From: Gemmatimonas sp.
Lineage (GTDB): Bacteria > Gemmatimonadota > Gemmatimonadetes > Gemmatimonadales > Gemmatimonadaceae
DNA: 53,561 bases
Reading direction: 5' to 3'
Assembly: GCA_025361705.1 (NCBI GenBank)
Contig: JANYJW010000027.1
Location: 1-53,561, forward strand
In this document: positions 8,478 to 18,811 of the stretch, in pieces
How positions within the stretch are numbered: position 1 is the stretch's first letter
Layout of the letters: each line of letters begins with the position of its first letter
Position numbers and translations under genes: made by a program
Notes under the pieces: generated by a model
Database searches by the model: none
What the model was told of the DNA's origin: nothing
What the model saw: the letters and a program-made list of their open reading frames with translations, nothing else

Positions 8478-8987
8478 TCAGAATTTCCATTCCGGTCCAT
8501 CCAGCTTCACAAATTCCACGTGCTTCTGATCGAGTTCGATGATGGCCGCCGTCGGCGCACCGTTGATCCAGCCGCACCCTTCGCCCGGGTTCACGATGAG
8601 CGTCTCGCCACGGGTCTTCATTTCCTGCTTGTGCTCGCCGCCGTGCACCACGAGGCTGTGCGACAGCACCGAGCGCTCCGATACGTCGGCCAAGTCGTGC
8701 ACCAGCAGGATCTTGTGATCGCCAATCTGCATCGAGTGCGGTCCCTCGAAGAGTTCGCACGCCAAGGCCTGCGCCGCGATCCCGCGCAGCCCTTCGCGGT
8801 CGCCGTCGGTGCGCCCAAACACGCCAACCATTGGCGCGGCATATTCGAGAAACGGCTGCAGCGCAAACGGCGCGCAATAGTCGCCCGCGTGCAGCACCAT
8901 ATCGACCCCGCGCTTCTGGAATTCCTGCAGCAGGCGCGTGATGGCCGGCACGCGGTCGTGCGTATCGCTGATGAGCCCAACGCGCAT
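8478..8987 (-). CDS. YfcE/MJ0936-type metallophosphodiesterase
   Basis: A 169-residue calcineurin-like phosphoesterase of the small YfcE/MJ0936 family. Metal-binding motifs are ISDTHD (residues 6-11), HAGD, GRTDGD in the place of the usual GNCD, HDL, and VHGGEHK in the place of GHTH. The start is ATG at 8987, preceded by AGGAGG at a good distance and overlapping the lysA stop as TGATG. The family hydrolyses small phosphodiesters in vitro; the physiological substrate here is unknown. The altered last motif still offers histidines for metal binding. Confidence 0.85.
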   Translation of the reverse strand: MRVGLISDTHDRVPAITRLLQEFQKRGVDMVLHAGDYCAPFALQPFLEYAAPMVGVFGRTDGDREGLRGIAAQALACELFEGPHSMQIGDHKILLVHDLADVSERSVLSHSLVVHGGEHKQEMKTRGETLIVNPGEGCGWINGAPTAAIIELDQKHVEFVKLDGPEWKF

Positions 8988-10267
8988 CAGGCCTCCTTCC
9001 ATTCGAGGGTCTCGGCTTCGAGCCGGACCAGGTCAGCCAGCGACTCGCGACGGGTGATCTCCGCCCATCGCGAACCATCGACAAGCACTTCGGGGGCGCG
9101 CGGACGCGTGTTGTATGTCAGCGCCATCGCGTACCCGTACGCTCCTGTCGTATGCACCGCCAGCAGGTCGCCGGGGACGGCATCGTCCACCAAGCGGTCG
9201 CGGGCGATGAAGTCGCCCGTTTCGCAAATTGGTCCCACTACATCCACCAGCGACGAACCACCGCGCGGCCGCACCGCCTCGACGGCGTGGAATGCATCGT
9301 AATGCGATGGGCGCAGCAGCTCCGACATGCCCGCGTCACAGATCATGAAATCCGTGCCGCCCGTGAGCTTCCGGTAGAGCACCCGCGTCAGCAGCGCCCC
9401 CGATTCGGCCACGACGAACCGGCCCGGCTCGACGATGAGTTCGAGCCCCAGCGCCTGCACTACGGGCACGATGGTCTCGGCAAAGAGCCCGAGGTCCGGC
9501 GCCTCCTCCGTGTCATAGCGCGCGGGCAGCCCGCCCCCCGCGTCGAAGAAGCGCAGCGGAGCGCCCTGCGCCTGCAGGCCGCGCGCCAGCTCGGCCAGCC
9601 GCTCCACGCCGTCGCGGTACGGCGCCAGCGACAGGAGCTGCGAGCCGACGTGCATATCGAGACCGGCCAGTTCGATGTGCGGGGACGCCAGCGCGCGCGC
9701 CGCAATGGCCGGCACGTCGCCCCACGGAATGCCGAACTTGTGCCCGCGCGATCCCGTGGCAATGAACTCGTGCGCGTTCGCCACGTGCACTTCGGGGTTC
9801 ACGCGCAGCGCAATGCGCGCGCGCACGCCCATCGCCTGCGCTTCCGTCTCGACGATTTCCAGTTCGGCCGCCGACTCCACGTTGAGCAGCAGCACCTGCG
9901 CCACGAGCCCGGCGCGGATCTCGTCGCGTCGCTTGCCCACCCCGCCAAAGATGATGTGCTCCGGGGCGAAGCCGGCCCGCTGCGCGCGCATCAGTTCGCC
10001 GCCCGACACCACGTCGGCCCGGCATCCCTCGGCACGCAGCACGTCGAGCAGCCCGCGGCTGCTGTTCGCCTTGAGCGAGTAGTGAATGCGGTGCGGTACG
10101 CCAGCCAGCGCCGCGTCGAGCGCACGAAAGCGCTCGCGCAGTGCGTGGGCGCTGTAGACGTACGCCGGCGTCCCCGCCGACTCGGCGATGGCCTCCAGCG
10201 AGACCCCCTCGCACCAGAGGGCCCCGTCGCGCCGCGTGTACGGGTTCGCTAGTACGCGCGCGCCCAC
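8987..10267 (-). CDS. lysA: Diaminopimelate decarboxylase
   Basis: A PLP-dependent alanine-racemase-fold enzyme that decarboxylates meso-diaminopimelate to lysine. The PLP lysine is Lys66 in [22 protein letters not shown] and VEPGRF bind PLP and phosphate. The C-terminal [11 protein letters not shown] carries the conserved Cys that reaches the partner active site. The start GTG at 10267 gives 426 residues, normal for LysA, and overlaps the end of proS by 19 bases. The long frame further upstream is antisense-like within proS. It is separated from the other lysine genes (47415-53286) by about 37 kb. Confidence 0.93.
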   Translation of the reverse strand: MGARVLANPYTRRDGALWCEGVSLEAIAESAGTPAYVYSAHALRERFRALDAALAGVPHRIHYSLKANSSRGLLDVLRAEGCRADVVSGGELMRAQRAGFAPEHIIFGGVGKRRDEIRAGLVAQVLLLNVESAAELEIVETEAQAMGVRARIALRVNPEVHVANAHEFIATGSRGHKFGIPWGDVPAIAARALASPHIELAGLDMHVGSQLLSLAPYRDGVERLAELARGLQAQGAPLRFFDAGGGLPARYDTEEAPDLGLFAETIVPVVQALGLELIVEPGRFVVAESGALLTRVLYRKLTGGTDFMICDAGMSELLRPSHYDAFHAVEAVRPRGGSSLVDVVGPICETGDFIARDRLVDDAVPGDLLAVHTTGAYGYAMALTYNTRPRAPEVLVDGSRWAEITRRESLADLVRLEAETLEWKEA

Positions 10268-11721
10268 ACGGCCTCGGCCTTCGACGGCGCGCCGCAGCAC
10301 AGGCAGGTCGCCGGCGCTACCGGGCTGCGGAACTCGGCGTCCGGCATCACGCGAATGGTGGCTTTGGTGTCCTCCTTCACCTTCGCCTCGCAGGCCGCAT
10401 CGCCACACCAGCCGGCAAAGACAAACCCGCCGTTGCCTTCCATCAGCGCCTTGAATGCATCGTAGGTGATGGGGCCGCGCACGCTGTTGGCCTCGCGACG
10501 CGCCAGCGCGGCCGCGAACATGTCGTTCTGGATGCGTTCCAGCAGCGCGGCGGCGGCGGCCGGCAAGCCGTCCATCGCCATCGACTGCTTCTCGCGCGTG
10601 TCACGCCGCGCCGCAAAGACCGCCTGCTTCTCGAGGTCCTTGGGGCCCAGCTCAAAGCGCAGCGGGATGCCGCGCAGCTCCCACTCGTAGTACTTGGCGC
10701 CCGGCTTCATGCCGTCGCGCAGGTCCACGTGCACACGCAGGCGGTCCGTCGCGCCACGTCCCGTCCACGTCGTCAGCTCCTCCTTGAGCTTCAACGCCGC
10801 GGCCGTGAGCTGCGCCTGCTGCTCGTCGCTCTTCCAGATGGGGACAATCACGATCTCGATGGGCGCCAGCTTGGGTGGCGTGCGCAGGCCGTTGTCGTCG
10901 CCGTGCGTCATCACCAGCCCGCCCACCATGCGCGTGCTCACGCCCCACGACGTGTTCCACGCAAACGCCATCTCCCCCTTCTCGTCCTGGAACTGCAGCT
11001 CGAACGCCTTGGCGAAGTTCTGGCCGAGGTTGTGCGAGGTGCCGGCCTGCAGCGCCTTGTTGTCCTGCATCATCGCCTCGCACGAGTACGTGCGCAGGGC
11101 GCCGGCAAACTTCTCGCCGTCGCTCTTGAGGCCGGTGATCACCGGCATCGCCATCCAGCCTTCCATGAACGTCCGGTAGACATGCAGCATGCGGACGGTC
11201 TCCTGCTCCGCCTCGTCGTGCGTGGCGTGCGCCGTGTGCCCCTCCTGCCACAGGAACTCCAGCGTGCGCAGGAACAGCCGCGTGCGCATTTCCCAGCGCA
11301 CCACGTTGGCCCACTGGTTCATGAGAATGGGCAGGTCGCGATACGACTGCGTCCATTTGGCGAACATGTGGTAGATGATCGTCTCCGACGTCGGCCGGAT
11401 GACCAGCGGTTCCTCCAGCTCCTTGCCACCGCCGTGCGTCACCACCGCGCATTCGGGGGCGAACCCCTCGACGTGCTGCGCCTCCTTCTTGAGGAAGCTC
11501 TCGGGAATCAGCAGCGGAAAGTAGGCGTTCTGGTGCCCCGTCTCCTTGAACATGTCGTCGAGGGCGCGCTGCATCCGCTCCCAGATGCCGTAGCCATTGG
11601 GACGAATGACCATCGACCCCTTCACGGGCGAGTAATCGGCCAGCTCGGAGCGCAGCACCAGCTCGTTGTACCAGGCGCTGAAGTCGTCGGCGCGGGTGGT
11701 CAGCTTCTTGTCGTCAGCCAT
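10249..11721 (-). CDS. proS: Prolyl-tRNA synthetase (eukaryote/archaeal-like type)
   Basis: A 490-residue class II synthetase of the short type without the bacterial editing insertion. It shows PRS type-3 features: the RPTSETIIY motif 2 region, [19 protein letters not shown], and a C-terminal zinc-like domain with CGDAACEAK and CLCCGAPS, ending in Tyr. The C-terminal tyrosine is characteristic of this type. It charges tRNA-Pro in the cytoplasm. It lies 11 bases after hisS, forming a synthetase pair. The misacylation-editing activity (if any) would have to be in trans. Confidence 0.95.
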   Translation of the reverse strand: MADDKKLTTRADDFSAWYNELVLRSELADYSPVKGSMVIRPNGYGIWERMQRALDDMFKETGHQNAYFPLLIPESFLKKEAQHVEGFAPECAVVTHGGGKELEEPLVIRPTSETIIYHMFAKWTQSYRDLPILMNQWANVVRWEMRTRLFLRTLEFLWQEGHTAHATHDEAEQETVRMLHVYRTFMEGWMAMPVITGLKSDGEKFAGALRTYSCEAMMQDNKALQAGTSHNLGQNFAKAFELQFQDEKGEMAFAWNTSWGVSTRMVGGLVMTHGDDNGLRTPPKLAPIEIVIVPIWKSDEQQAQLTAAALKLKEELTTWTGRGATDRLRVHVDLRDGMKPGAKYYEWELRGIPLRFELGPKDLEKQAVFAARRDTREKQSMAMDGLPAAAAALLERIQNDMFAAALARREANSVRGPITYDAFKALMEGNGGFVFAGWCGDAACEAKVKEDTKATIRVMPDAEFRSPVAPATCLCCGAPSKAEAVWARAY

Positions 11722-11732
11722 CGGTCGGGAGG

Positions 11733-13091
11733 TCAGTCGTCGTGCGGCGCGGGAACCCCCGCCTCGGCGAGCGCGGCGAATCCGCGCTCGGGGTCCATCA
11801 GGTCGTGCAAGGCAATCACTGCGCCAGCGTGCGGCGCGCCGCCAGGCGTGCGCGACAATGGCCGCACGTCAGCCTCGTCGTCGCTGCGGACCATCACCAG
11901 CCACGCTGCGCCAGCGCGCTCCGCCGCCTTGATCTGCGCTGTGGACTTCTGCGTCCGCAGCTTCTCCTCGTTCAACACGTACTCCGCGCCATACCCCATG
12001 CGGCGCAACGAGGCCGCCGTGCGCAGGACCGTCGCCGGCGCACACCCCTCGGTGCTCACCACCCAGAAGTCGGGTCCTGCGGCCGCGAGGCCATCAAAGA
12101 GCCCGTGCGCCTTCAGCAACTCGCCCAGCACCACGTCACCCATGCCAAAGCCCAGGGCTGGAAGGTCCACCCCGCCCAGCTGGTCCAACAAGTTGTCGTA
12201 GCGCCCGCCGCCGCAGATGGCGCGCAGTTCACCCTTGGCGTCGAAGAGCTCAAACACGGTCCCGGTGTAGTACGCCAGCCCGCGCACGATCGAGAGATCG
12301 ATATCCACCCACGCCTCGACTCCCAGCGCATGCAGGTGCCCCAGATACCGGGTAAACAGGGCGATGGCCGGCTTCGCCGCCTCCACGGTGCCGAAGTCGC
12401 GTTCGAGATCGTCCAAACTGGCCACATCCGCCAGCGCCATCACGCGCTGCACCTGATTGGGCACCAGCCCGGCGGCCTCGAGCTTCTCCTGCGATACCTC
12501 GTGCGGCTGTCGCGCAATCTTGTCGAGCACGCCATAGACCGCCGGCAGCTGACCCTCGGTCACGCCGAGGGCGGCCAGCAACGCATTCAGCAGGCGCCGG
12601 TCGCTCACCCGCGCCCGCACATCATCGGGACCCAGCCCCAGTTCGCGCATGATGTCGACGGCCACGCACAGCAGCTCGGCGTCCGCCAGTTCACTGGGCT
12701 CACCCACGATGTCGACATTCAGCTGGAAGTGCTCGCGCAGGCGACCGCGCTGCGCCCGCTCGTACCGAAAAAGCTGCGGCAGCGAGAACCAGCGCACCGG
12801 CTTGGGCAGCGCGTTGGCGCGCGCCGCGACCATCCGGGCAAACGTCGGCGTCATTTCGGGGCGCAGCGAGACCGCGCGCCCCCCCTTGTCCGTGAAACTG
12901 TAGAGCTGCGTGACGATCTCGTCGCCGCTCTTGGCGGTGTACAGGTCCAGCGGTTCGAGCGGCGGTCCGTCGTACTCCACAAACGAATACCGCCGCGCCA
13001 CCGAGCGCCAGGCGCGGAAGATCGCCGTCCGGCGCGCCAGGTCCTCAGGATAGAAGTCGCGGAAGCCGGGAAGTGAGCCTTTGGATTGCAT
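11733..13091 (-). CDS. hisS: Histidyl-tRNA synthetase
   Basis: A 452-residue class II synthetase. It begins [17 protein letters not shown]. Motif 2 reads [16 protein letters not shown], where most bacteria have P in place of A. The histidine-specific signature [12 protein letters not shown] and the GGGRYDNL loop are present, and the C-terminal anticodon-binding domain is complete. It lies between folC (9-base gap) and proS in a tight same-strand run. It charges tRNA-His. Confidence 0.97.
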   Translation of the reverse strand: MQSKGSLPGFRDFYPEDLARRTAIFRAWRSVARRYSFVEYDGPPLEPLDLYTAKSGDEIVTQLYSFTDKGGRAVSLRPEMTPTFARMVAARANALPKPVRWFSLPQLFRYERAQRGRLREHFQLNVDIVGEPSELADAELLCVAVDIMRELGLGPDDVRARVSDRRLLNALLAALGVTEGQLPAVYGVLDKIARQPHEVSQEKLEAAGLVPNQVQRVMALADVASLDDLERDFGTVEAAKPAIALFTRYLGHLHALGVEAWVDIDLSIVRGLAYYTGTVFELFDAKGELRAICGGGRYDNLLDQLGGVDLPALGFGMGDVVLGELLKAHGLFDGLAAAGPDFWVVSTEGCAPATVLRTAASLRRMGYGAEYVLNEEKLRTQKSTAQIKAAERAGAAWLVMVRSDDEADVRPLSRTPGGAPHAGAVIALHDLMDPERGFAALAEAGVPAPHDD

Positions 13092-13100
13092 CCATAGAAA

Positions 13101-14390
13101 TTACCCGTCGGTGGGCGATACCTGCAACCTTGACATGGCATCGCCGACGGTATGGAAACTCCCTGTCACCAGCACCGTCGCCCCCTCGGCGTCGGCCCGC
13201 GCCAGCGCCCGGTCGAAATCGCGCACCACCTCCGCCGCCCATCCATTGGCACGCGCGTGCGCCATCACGTCAGTGACATTCCACGTCCGGCTGGCCGGCG
13301 CCGTCGGCGAATTGGTCAGGATGAAGAGGTCCACGTGCGGGGCGAGCGCCGCCATCATCGCCACCCAGTCCTTGTCGCCCAGCACGCTGAACACCGCCGC
13401 CACCGGACGCGGCATCTTGGCGTCGGCGAGCGTCCGCGCCAGCACCCGCGACCCATCGGGGTTGTGCGCCACGTCCAGCACGTACTTGCCGACCTTCTGG
13501 AACCGCCCAGGAAGTCGCACGTTCGGCAGTCCGCGTTCCACCGTTTCACGGTCGGGACGCAGGTCCTCAGGCAGCGCGTCAAGCATGGCCAAGGCGACCA
13601 CGGCATTGGACGCCTGGTGACGTCCCACGAGGGGTGTCTGCACCGACAGCCGATGCTCGTCGCGGCGCAATATGAAGTGCGTCCCCTCGGCCGTCACGTC
13701 GATCCCCTCGATGTTCGAATCGGCAAAGACCGCCCGCACCGGATCGGCGCCGTGCGACAGCGCGTGCGTCACCAGCAGGTCGCGAATGCCCAGTTCGGGC
13801 TCGCCCACAATGGCCGGCACGCCCCGCTTGAAGATCCCCGCCTTCTCAAAGGCAATCTCCTCGCGCGTCGCGCCCAGATATTCCACGTGGTCGATCTGGA
13901 TGTTGGTCACCCCGGCCACGAGCGGCATCAGCACGTTGGTGGCATCCAGTCGCCCGCCCAGGCCCGTCTCGATGACTGCGACGTCGACGTCGGCTTCCGC
14001 GAAGAACTGGAACGCCATCGCCGTCGTCGCTTCGAAGAACGTCGCGCCCAGCCGTTCCACGTCAGGGGTCCACCGGCTCACCCACTCCACAATCCGGTCG
14101 CTCGCCACGGGCACTCCGCCCACGAGAAAGCGCTCCGGAAAATCGATGAGGTGTGGCGACGTGTAGCGGGCGACGCGAAGTCCACGCGCCGACAGCACGG
14201 CGTCGAGCGTGGCGCACACGCTTCCCTTGCCGTTGGTGCCGGCGACATGCAACGCGCGCAGTGCGTGCTGCGGGTCGCCGAGGGCGTGCAACAACGCCTG
14301 CACGCGCTCGAGCCCAAGCTTCCATTTTCCGGTCGTGCGGCCGTACAGGAAGTCGAGCGCGTCGTGGTACGTCTTCAGGCGGTATCCCAC
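13101..14390 (-). CDS. folC: Bifunctional folylpolyglutamate / dihydrofolate synthase
   Basis: A 429-residue Mur-ligase-like enzyme that adds glutamate to dihydropteroate and folates. The P-loop is GTNGKGSVCA. The conserved region around NIQIDHVEYLGATREEIAFEKAGIFK marks the FolC family. The C-terminal domain carries DVAHNPDGSR. The start is GTG at 14390, inside the last codons of accD (16-base overlap). In E. coli too, accD and folC are adjacent, so the pairing is conserved. Confidence 0.95.
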   Translation of the reverse strand: MGYRLKTYHDALDFLYGRTTGKWKLGLERVQALLHALGDPQHALRALHVAGTNGKGSVCATLDAVLSARGLRVARYTSPHLIDFPERFLVGGVPVASDRIVEWVSRWTPDVERLGATFFEATTAMAFQFFAEADVDVAVIETGLGGRLDATNVLMPLVAGVTNIQIDHVEYLGATREEIAFEKAGIFKRGVPAIVGEPELGIRDLLVTHALSHGADPVRAVFADSNIEGIDVTAEGTHFILRRDEHRLSVQTPLVGRHQASNAVVALAMLDALPEDLRPDRETVERGLPNVRLPGRFQKVGKYVLDVAHNPDGSRVLARTLADAKMPRPVAAVFSVLGDKDWVAMMAALAPHVDLFILTNSPTAPASRTWNVTDVMAHARANGWAAEVVRDFDRALARADAEGATVLVTGSFHTVGDAMSRLQVSPTDG

Positions 14391-15238
14391 CCGGAGGCCA
14401 CAGGCTTGAGGCTCATGTGCCGCAGCAGCTGCCCGACCGTCTGCTTGAGCTGGTGACGGTGGGACACGTGGTCCACCATGCCGCGCTCGAGCAGGAACTC
14501 TGCGGTCTGGAATCCCTCGGGCAGGTCCTGCCCCAGCGTCTGCCGGATCACGCGCGGTCCGGCAAAGCCGATCACCGCCCCCGGCTCGGCCAGTATCGCG
14601 TCACCCAGCATCGCAAACGAGGCGCTGACGCCGCCCGTCGTCGGGTTGGTGAGGATCGACACGTACGGGATGGCGCGATCATGCAGCTGCGACAGCACCG
14701 CCGACGTCTTGGCCATTTGCATCAGCGACAGCACGCCTTCCTGCATGCGCGCGCCGCCCGAGGCCGAAATGATGATCAGCGGAAACTTCTTCTCCAGGGA
14801 CCGCTGCGCGAGCCGCGCGATCTTCTCCCCCACCACCGAGCCCATCGAGCCACCCATGAAGGCAAAGTCCATGACGCCCAGATTCACCGGCATCTTTTCC
14901 ATCGTGCCGGTAGCCGTCAGGATGGCGTCAGAATCGCCGGCCGCGCCCAGCGCCTTCTTCAGGCGCGCGGGGTAGTCAGGAAAGCCGAGCGGGTCCATGG
15001 ACTTGAGATCGACCTCGGTCTCCTCAATGGACCCGTCATCCAGCAGGAGGGCGGCATACTCGTGCGCGCGCATCCGGCGGTGGAAATCACACGATGGACA
15101 TACGTGCCAGTTCCGGATGTACTTCTCCCGGATGTCCGTATGCCCACAGGCCTCGCATTTTTCCCAGACATCCGCCGGGATCTCCAGGCGCTCATGTCGG
15201 GGTTCGCGGGGCTTCTTTTCCTTGCGGAACCAGACCAT
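14375..15238 (-). CDS. accD: Acetyl-CoA carboxylase carboxyltransferase subunit beta
   Basis: A 287-residue subunit that, with AccA, moves CO2 from biotin to acetyl-CoA to make malonyl-CoA. The N-terminal zinc ribbon has Cys28, Cys31, Cys47 and Cys50 (CEAC and CPSC). The crotonase-like core shows SASGGARMQEG, PTTGGVSASFAM and GFAGPRVIRQT. The start is ATG at 15238. No accA is in the window. It leads the accD-folC-hisS-proS-lysA-phosphodiesterase-guaA-MATE run. Confidence 0.97.
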   Translation of the reverse strand: MVWFRKEKKPREPRHERLEIPADVWEKCEACGHTDIREKYIRNWHVCPSCDFHRRMRAHEYAALLLDDGSIEETEVDLKSMDPLGFPDYPARLKKALGAAGDSDAILTATGTMEKMPVNLGVMDFAFMGGSMGSVVGEKIARLAQRSLEKKFPLIIISASGGARMQEGVLSLMQMAKTSAVLSQLHDRAIPYVSILTNPTTGGVSASFAMLGDAILAEPGAVIGFAGPRVIRQTLGQDLPEGFQTAEFLLERGMVDHVSHRHQLKQTVGQLLRHMSLKPVASGWDTA

Positions 15239-15288
15239 CCGGGGAATGTGACATGGATCACGTGGGACGGCAAGCGGTTACCCGCCCC

Positions 15289-16542
15289 TCAAATCACCAG
15301 CATGTCGGCCGGTCCACGTCCCTCGCCCGAGATCCGCCCCAGGATGCCCACCGAGAGCCAGCACGACAGCATGAACGAGCCGCCATAGCTGAAGAACGGC
15401 AGCGGGATGCCCGTGACCGGCATCAGGTTCAGCGTCATGCCCACGTTCACGACGATGTGGACGAACCAGGCCGACGCCAAACCGAACGCGACGAGGCTGG
15501 GGAACGGATCGGGCGAGCGTGCCGCGATGCGCACGGACCGCAGCAGCAACGCCATGAACAGCCCCAACGCGACGGCGACCCCCAGAAAGCCGAGTTCCTC
15601 GCCGACCACCGGGAAGATGAAATCAGTGTGCTGCGCCGGAAGAAAGGCGAGCCGCTTCTGGCTGCCCAGAGTGTATCCCTTGCCCAGCCACCCGCCCGAC
15701 CCGATGGCCACCTGCGACTGGATGACGTGGTAGCCCGACGCGCGCGGGTCGGTGGACGGATCGAGGAAGACGAGCAGCCGCTTTTGCTGGTACGGGCTCA
15801 TCTTGTCCCACAAGACCGGGGCCACCACGCCCGTGACGACGTTGGCCAGTACCACCGCCACGCCTTCGGCGAGGTACGGCCGGTACCAGAGCACGAGGGC
15901 GATGAGCACGAGGAACCACGCCCCCCACAACCCGGTGCTGAATGCGAGAATCAGGCTCACCACCGGGCTCGCCACGAGCACGAGCAGCTGCCACGACGCC
16001 CCTGACCAGAACAGCATCGCGAAGAAGATGCCGACGAATACGATGCCCGTGCCCAGGTCGGGTTGCCGCATGATGAGCACCCAGGGCACAAAGACCGCAA
16101 GCCCGGGTTGCCAGAGATCCATGAGCGATCGCGGTGCCTCTTTGCGAGACGCGAGAATGCGCCCCAGCATGAGCACCACGGCAATTTTGGCCAGCTCCGA
16201 CGGCTGCCCCAGGCGCACACCGCCGATGGCGAGCCAGCTCTTGCTGCTGGCGGCCGTGCCTGCTCCCGCACCGATGAAGAGCAGCGCAAACAGCACCACG
16301 CACGACGCCGTGTACGCCGGCATCGTCACCCAGTCGAGGAACCGCACCGAGGCGCGGCTCACGGCGTAGGCGGCGCCCACGCCGAGCACGAACCAGATGA
16401 TTTGCTGGCGGTAGAGCCGCGCCACCAGCGTCGGCACGTCGGTCTGCCCCGCACTGTACACCATCGCGATGCCGTACAGCGACAGCAGGATCGCGATGGC
16501 GACCAGTGTCGGATCGGCAATGCGGCGCCGCGCGGTGCTCAC
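15289..16542 (-). CDS. rodA: Peptidoglycan glycosyltransferase RodA (SEDS)
   Basis: A 417-residue SEDS membrane protein with about ten hydrophobic segments. It polymerises lipid II during rod elongation together with PBP2. Family landmarks are QPSELAKIAVVLML, RQPDLGTGIVF, SGYHVIQSQVAIGSGG, and the C-terminal TGIPLPFFSYGGSF. It starts with GTG at 16542, overlapping the mrdA stop as GTGA, and is the last gene of the mre operon. RodA rather than FtsW is indicated by its place next to PBP2 and MreBCD. Confidence 0.95.
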   Translation of the reverse strand: MSTARRRIADPTLVAIAILLSLYGIAMVYSAGQTDVPTLVARLYRQQIIWFVLGVGAAYAVSRASVRFLDWVTMPAYTASCVVLFALLFIGAGAGTAASSKSWLAIGGVRLGQPSELAKIAVVLMLGRILASRKEAPRSLMDLWQPGLAVFVPWVLIMRQPDLGTGIVFVGIFFAMLFWSGASWQLLVLVASPVVSLILAFSTGLWGAWFLVLIALVLWYRPYLAEGVAVVLANVVTGVVAPVLWDKMSPYQQKRLLVFLDPSTDPRASGYHVIQSQVAIGSGGWLGKGYTLGSQKRLAFLPAQHTDFIFPVVGEELGFLGVAVALGLFMALLLRSVRIAARSPDPFPSLVAFGLASAWFVHIVVNVGMTLNLMPVTGIPLPFFSYGGSFMLSCWLSVGILGRISGEGRGPADMLVI

Positions 16543-18326
16543 TCGCCCTCCGTGTTGAGCACCTGCATGGTCTGCACCTTCAGGTAATGCTCAATGATCT
16601 TGCTCGCGATGTGCGCGGCGCGGGTGCCGTGCCCACCGAACTCGAGCATCACCGCCACCACGATCTTGGCATCATTGGCCGGCGCGAAGCCGACGAACCA
16701 GGCGTGGTTCAGTTCGGCCGCCCCCTTGTACTTGCCGCTCTGCGCGGTCCCGGTCTTGCCGGCCAGCATCACGCCGGTGATCTGCGACGCCGCTGCCGTG
16801 CCGCGCTGCACCACCCCCGCCAGCGCCTTGCGCACACTCGCCATCTGCTCGTCGTCCAGCCGGAACAATGGCGCGCGCGCCGACGTGCCGCGCACGATGC
16901 GCGGCGGCGCGGCCTGGCCATCGGTGGCCAGCGCCGTGTACAGACGCGCCATGTTGACGACCGTCTGCGAGTTCTCGCCTTGCCCGATCGCCAGGTTCAG
17001 CGACACCGCGTTGCTCCATCCGCGCGGTCCAAATTTCCGGTTGTAATAGTCCGATGCGGGCGCACTGGGAAATGACGGCCGCGTCTCGGCCGGGAGGTCG
17101 ATGCCAGTCCGCTCCCGGGCGCCCAGATCCACTCCGCCTGCCACCAGCCGCGCGAGCCCGATTTTGAGCCCCAACTGGTAGAAGTAGACGTCGCACGACA
17201 CTTCGATGGCCTGCGCCAGCGTCACGCTGCCGTGCCCCTTCTTGTCCCAGCACTTGAACCGGCGGTTGCCGTACTGGTACCCGCCGTTGCACGCCGTCGC
17301 CATCCGGTCGTCCGGCGACACGAGCCCCGACTGCAACGCCAACACTGCCGTGGCGAGCTTCCATGTCGAACCCGGTGCGTACGTACCCTTGATCGCCTTG
17401 TTGTAGAGCGGCCGACGCACGTCGTCGTTCAGGGAGCGGTAGTAATCAGCGGAGACGCCACCGATGAACCGGTTGGGGTCGTAGGTCGGCGCGGAGTGCA
17501 GGGCGAGCACCGCGCCGGTCTTCGGTTCGAGCGCCACCACGCCGCCAATCAGCGAGTCGCCAAACAACTCCACCACGTACTTCTGCAGGTCGAGGTCGAT
17601 GTTGGTGTAGAGCGGCGGCGCCGAAACCGGCAGGAGATCCTGCCGCGCCCCGGCCTCGCGCACCACACGTCCACGCGCGTCCACTTCCACGAAGCGCGTC
17701 CCCTCGCGTCCGCGCAGCAGGTGCTCGTACTGCTTCTCGAGCCCGTCCTTCCCCACCTGCTGCCCGGCCTTGTACCCCTTGAACGACGCGCTCGCGAGTT
17801 CGGCCTCGTTCACTTCGCCGGTATAGCCGATGAACGCCGCCATCGCCGGACCGTCGGGGTAGTAGCGCTTGGGGGCGCTCTGGATGATGAGGCCGGGAAA
17901 CTCCACGCGATGCTCTTCGAGCACCGACACCACATCGAACGACGCATCGGGAAAGATCACGGCCGGCCGGTTCGGGGCGCGGCGGAAGCGGCGCACCGCC
18001 TGGTTCTGCTGCTCCGCCGAGAGCGTGATGGTGCCCGCCAGCCGCTTGAGCGCGGCGCGCAACGAGTCCACGCCGGGCGCCAGCAGCGACACCGAGTAGC
18101 CCGGCAGGTTCTCGGCGATGATCTGTCCCGTGCGGTCGTAGATCACGCCGCGCGGCGCCGGCAGCGGCACCTCGCGCAGGCGGTTCTCCTCCGACTGCAG
18201 CACGTACTGCGCGTGCTGCAGCACCTGCGTACGGAAGAACGAGCCCACCAGGAAGACGAACGTGAGAAAGAGCACCGCCGACGCGAGCCGTGCGCGACGC
18301 TGCATTTCATTGGGATGAAAACTCAT
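16539..18326 (-). CDS. mrdA: Penicillin-binding protein 2 (elongation transpeptidase)
   Basis: A 595-residue class B PBP. One membrane segment (about 13-32) anchors a dimerisation domain (about 50-230) and a transpeptidase domain. Catalytic motifs are STWK (Ser320, Lys323), SCD (377-379), and KTGT (524-527). SxD in place of SxN is usual for the PBP2 group and so is not a defect. It crosslinks peptidoglycan with RodA in the MreB elongasome. The start ATG at 18326 overlaps the mreD stop as ATGA. Confidence 0.96.
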   Translation of the reverse strand: MSFHPNEMQRRARLASAVLFLTFVFLVGSFFRTQVLQHAQYVLQSEENRLREVPLPAPRGVIYDRTGQIIAENLPGYSVSLLAPGVDSLRAALKRLAGTITLSAEQQNQAVRRFRRAPNRPAVIFPDASFDVVSVLEEHRVEFPGLIIQSAPKRYYPDGPAMAAFIGYTGEVNEAELASASFKGYKAGQQVGKDGLEKQYEHLLRGREGTRFVEVDARGRVVREAGARQDLLPVSAPPLYTNIDLDLQKYVVELFGDSLIGGVVALEPKTGAVLALHSAPTYDPNRFIGGVSADYYRSLNDDVRRPLYNKAIKGTYAPGSTWKLATAVLALQSGLVSPDDRMATACNGGYQYGNRRFKCWDKKGHGSVTLAQAIEVSCDVYFYQLGLKIGLARLVAGGVDLGARERTGIDLPAETRPSFPSAPASDYYNRKFGPRGWSNAVSLNLAIGQGENSQTVVNMARLYTALATDGQAAPPRIVRGTSARAPLFRLDDEQMASVRKALAGVVQRGTAAASQITGVMLAGKTGTAQSGKYKGAAELNHAWFVGFAPANDAKIVVAVMLEFGGHGTRAAHIASKIIEHYLKVQTMQVLNTEGE

Positions 18327-18811
18327 CCCCGCGGCGTCCCGACCACCGGGCGCACCAGCACCAGCACCGCGAGGCCCACCACCGCCGTGACCGCAGCCGC
18401 GAGCGGCGACCAGAGCAGCGCCTGCGCGAGAAACTCACTGCCGCCCAACCGGTGCTCTGCCGCGAGGAACAGCAGGTCGCCCACCCACTTGCCGAGGAAG
18501 ACGAACACCGCGTTGAGCGCAATGTTGTCGGCGAAGAACGCCGCCTTCAGCGACGACGCCGTGTAGGCGACCACGCTGAACGCCAGCGCGCCGGCCCCAA
18601 ACGACCCCGGGGTCATGGAGTCCGAGACGATCCCCACGGCAAAGCCGACGAGCGTTGCCACGCCCGGCCGCGCGCGCACCGCCACCAGCAGCACCGCAAT
18701 GGCGAGAAAGTCGATGGACGCGCGCCAGTCGAGCACCGGCCGCAGCGTGTAGTGCAGCACGACCAGCGCCAGAAACACCAGCGCGAACCACGCGCCACGC
18801 GCCGTGTTCAT
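18323..18811 (-). CDS. mreD: Rod shape-determining protein MreD
   Basis: A 162-residue protein that is almost entirely hydrophobic, with about five membrane segments. The sequence is weakly conserved as is usual for MreD; the call rests on size, topology, the GFAVGIVSDSMTPGSFGA stretch, and its place between mreC and mrdA. It links MreC to the membrane elongasome. It overlaps mreC (4 bases) and mrdA (4 bases), so it is likely co-translated. Confidence 0.9.
   Translation of the reverse strand: MNTARGAWFALVFLALVVLHYTLRPVLDWRASIDFLAIAVLLVAVRARPGVATLVGFAVGIVSDSMTPGSFGAGALAFSVVAYTASSLKAAFFADNIALNAVFVFLGKWVGDLLFLAAEHRLGGSEFLAQALLWSPLAAAVTAVVGLAVLVLVRPVVGTPRG

Noticed and set aside
10141..12201. 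A 686-codon plus-strand frame opposite lysA, proS and hisS
   Set aside because: Composition is that of an antisense shadow; the minus strand carries three complete enzymes.
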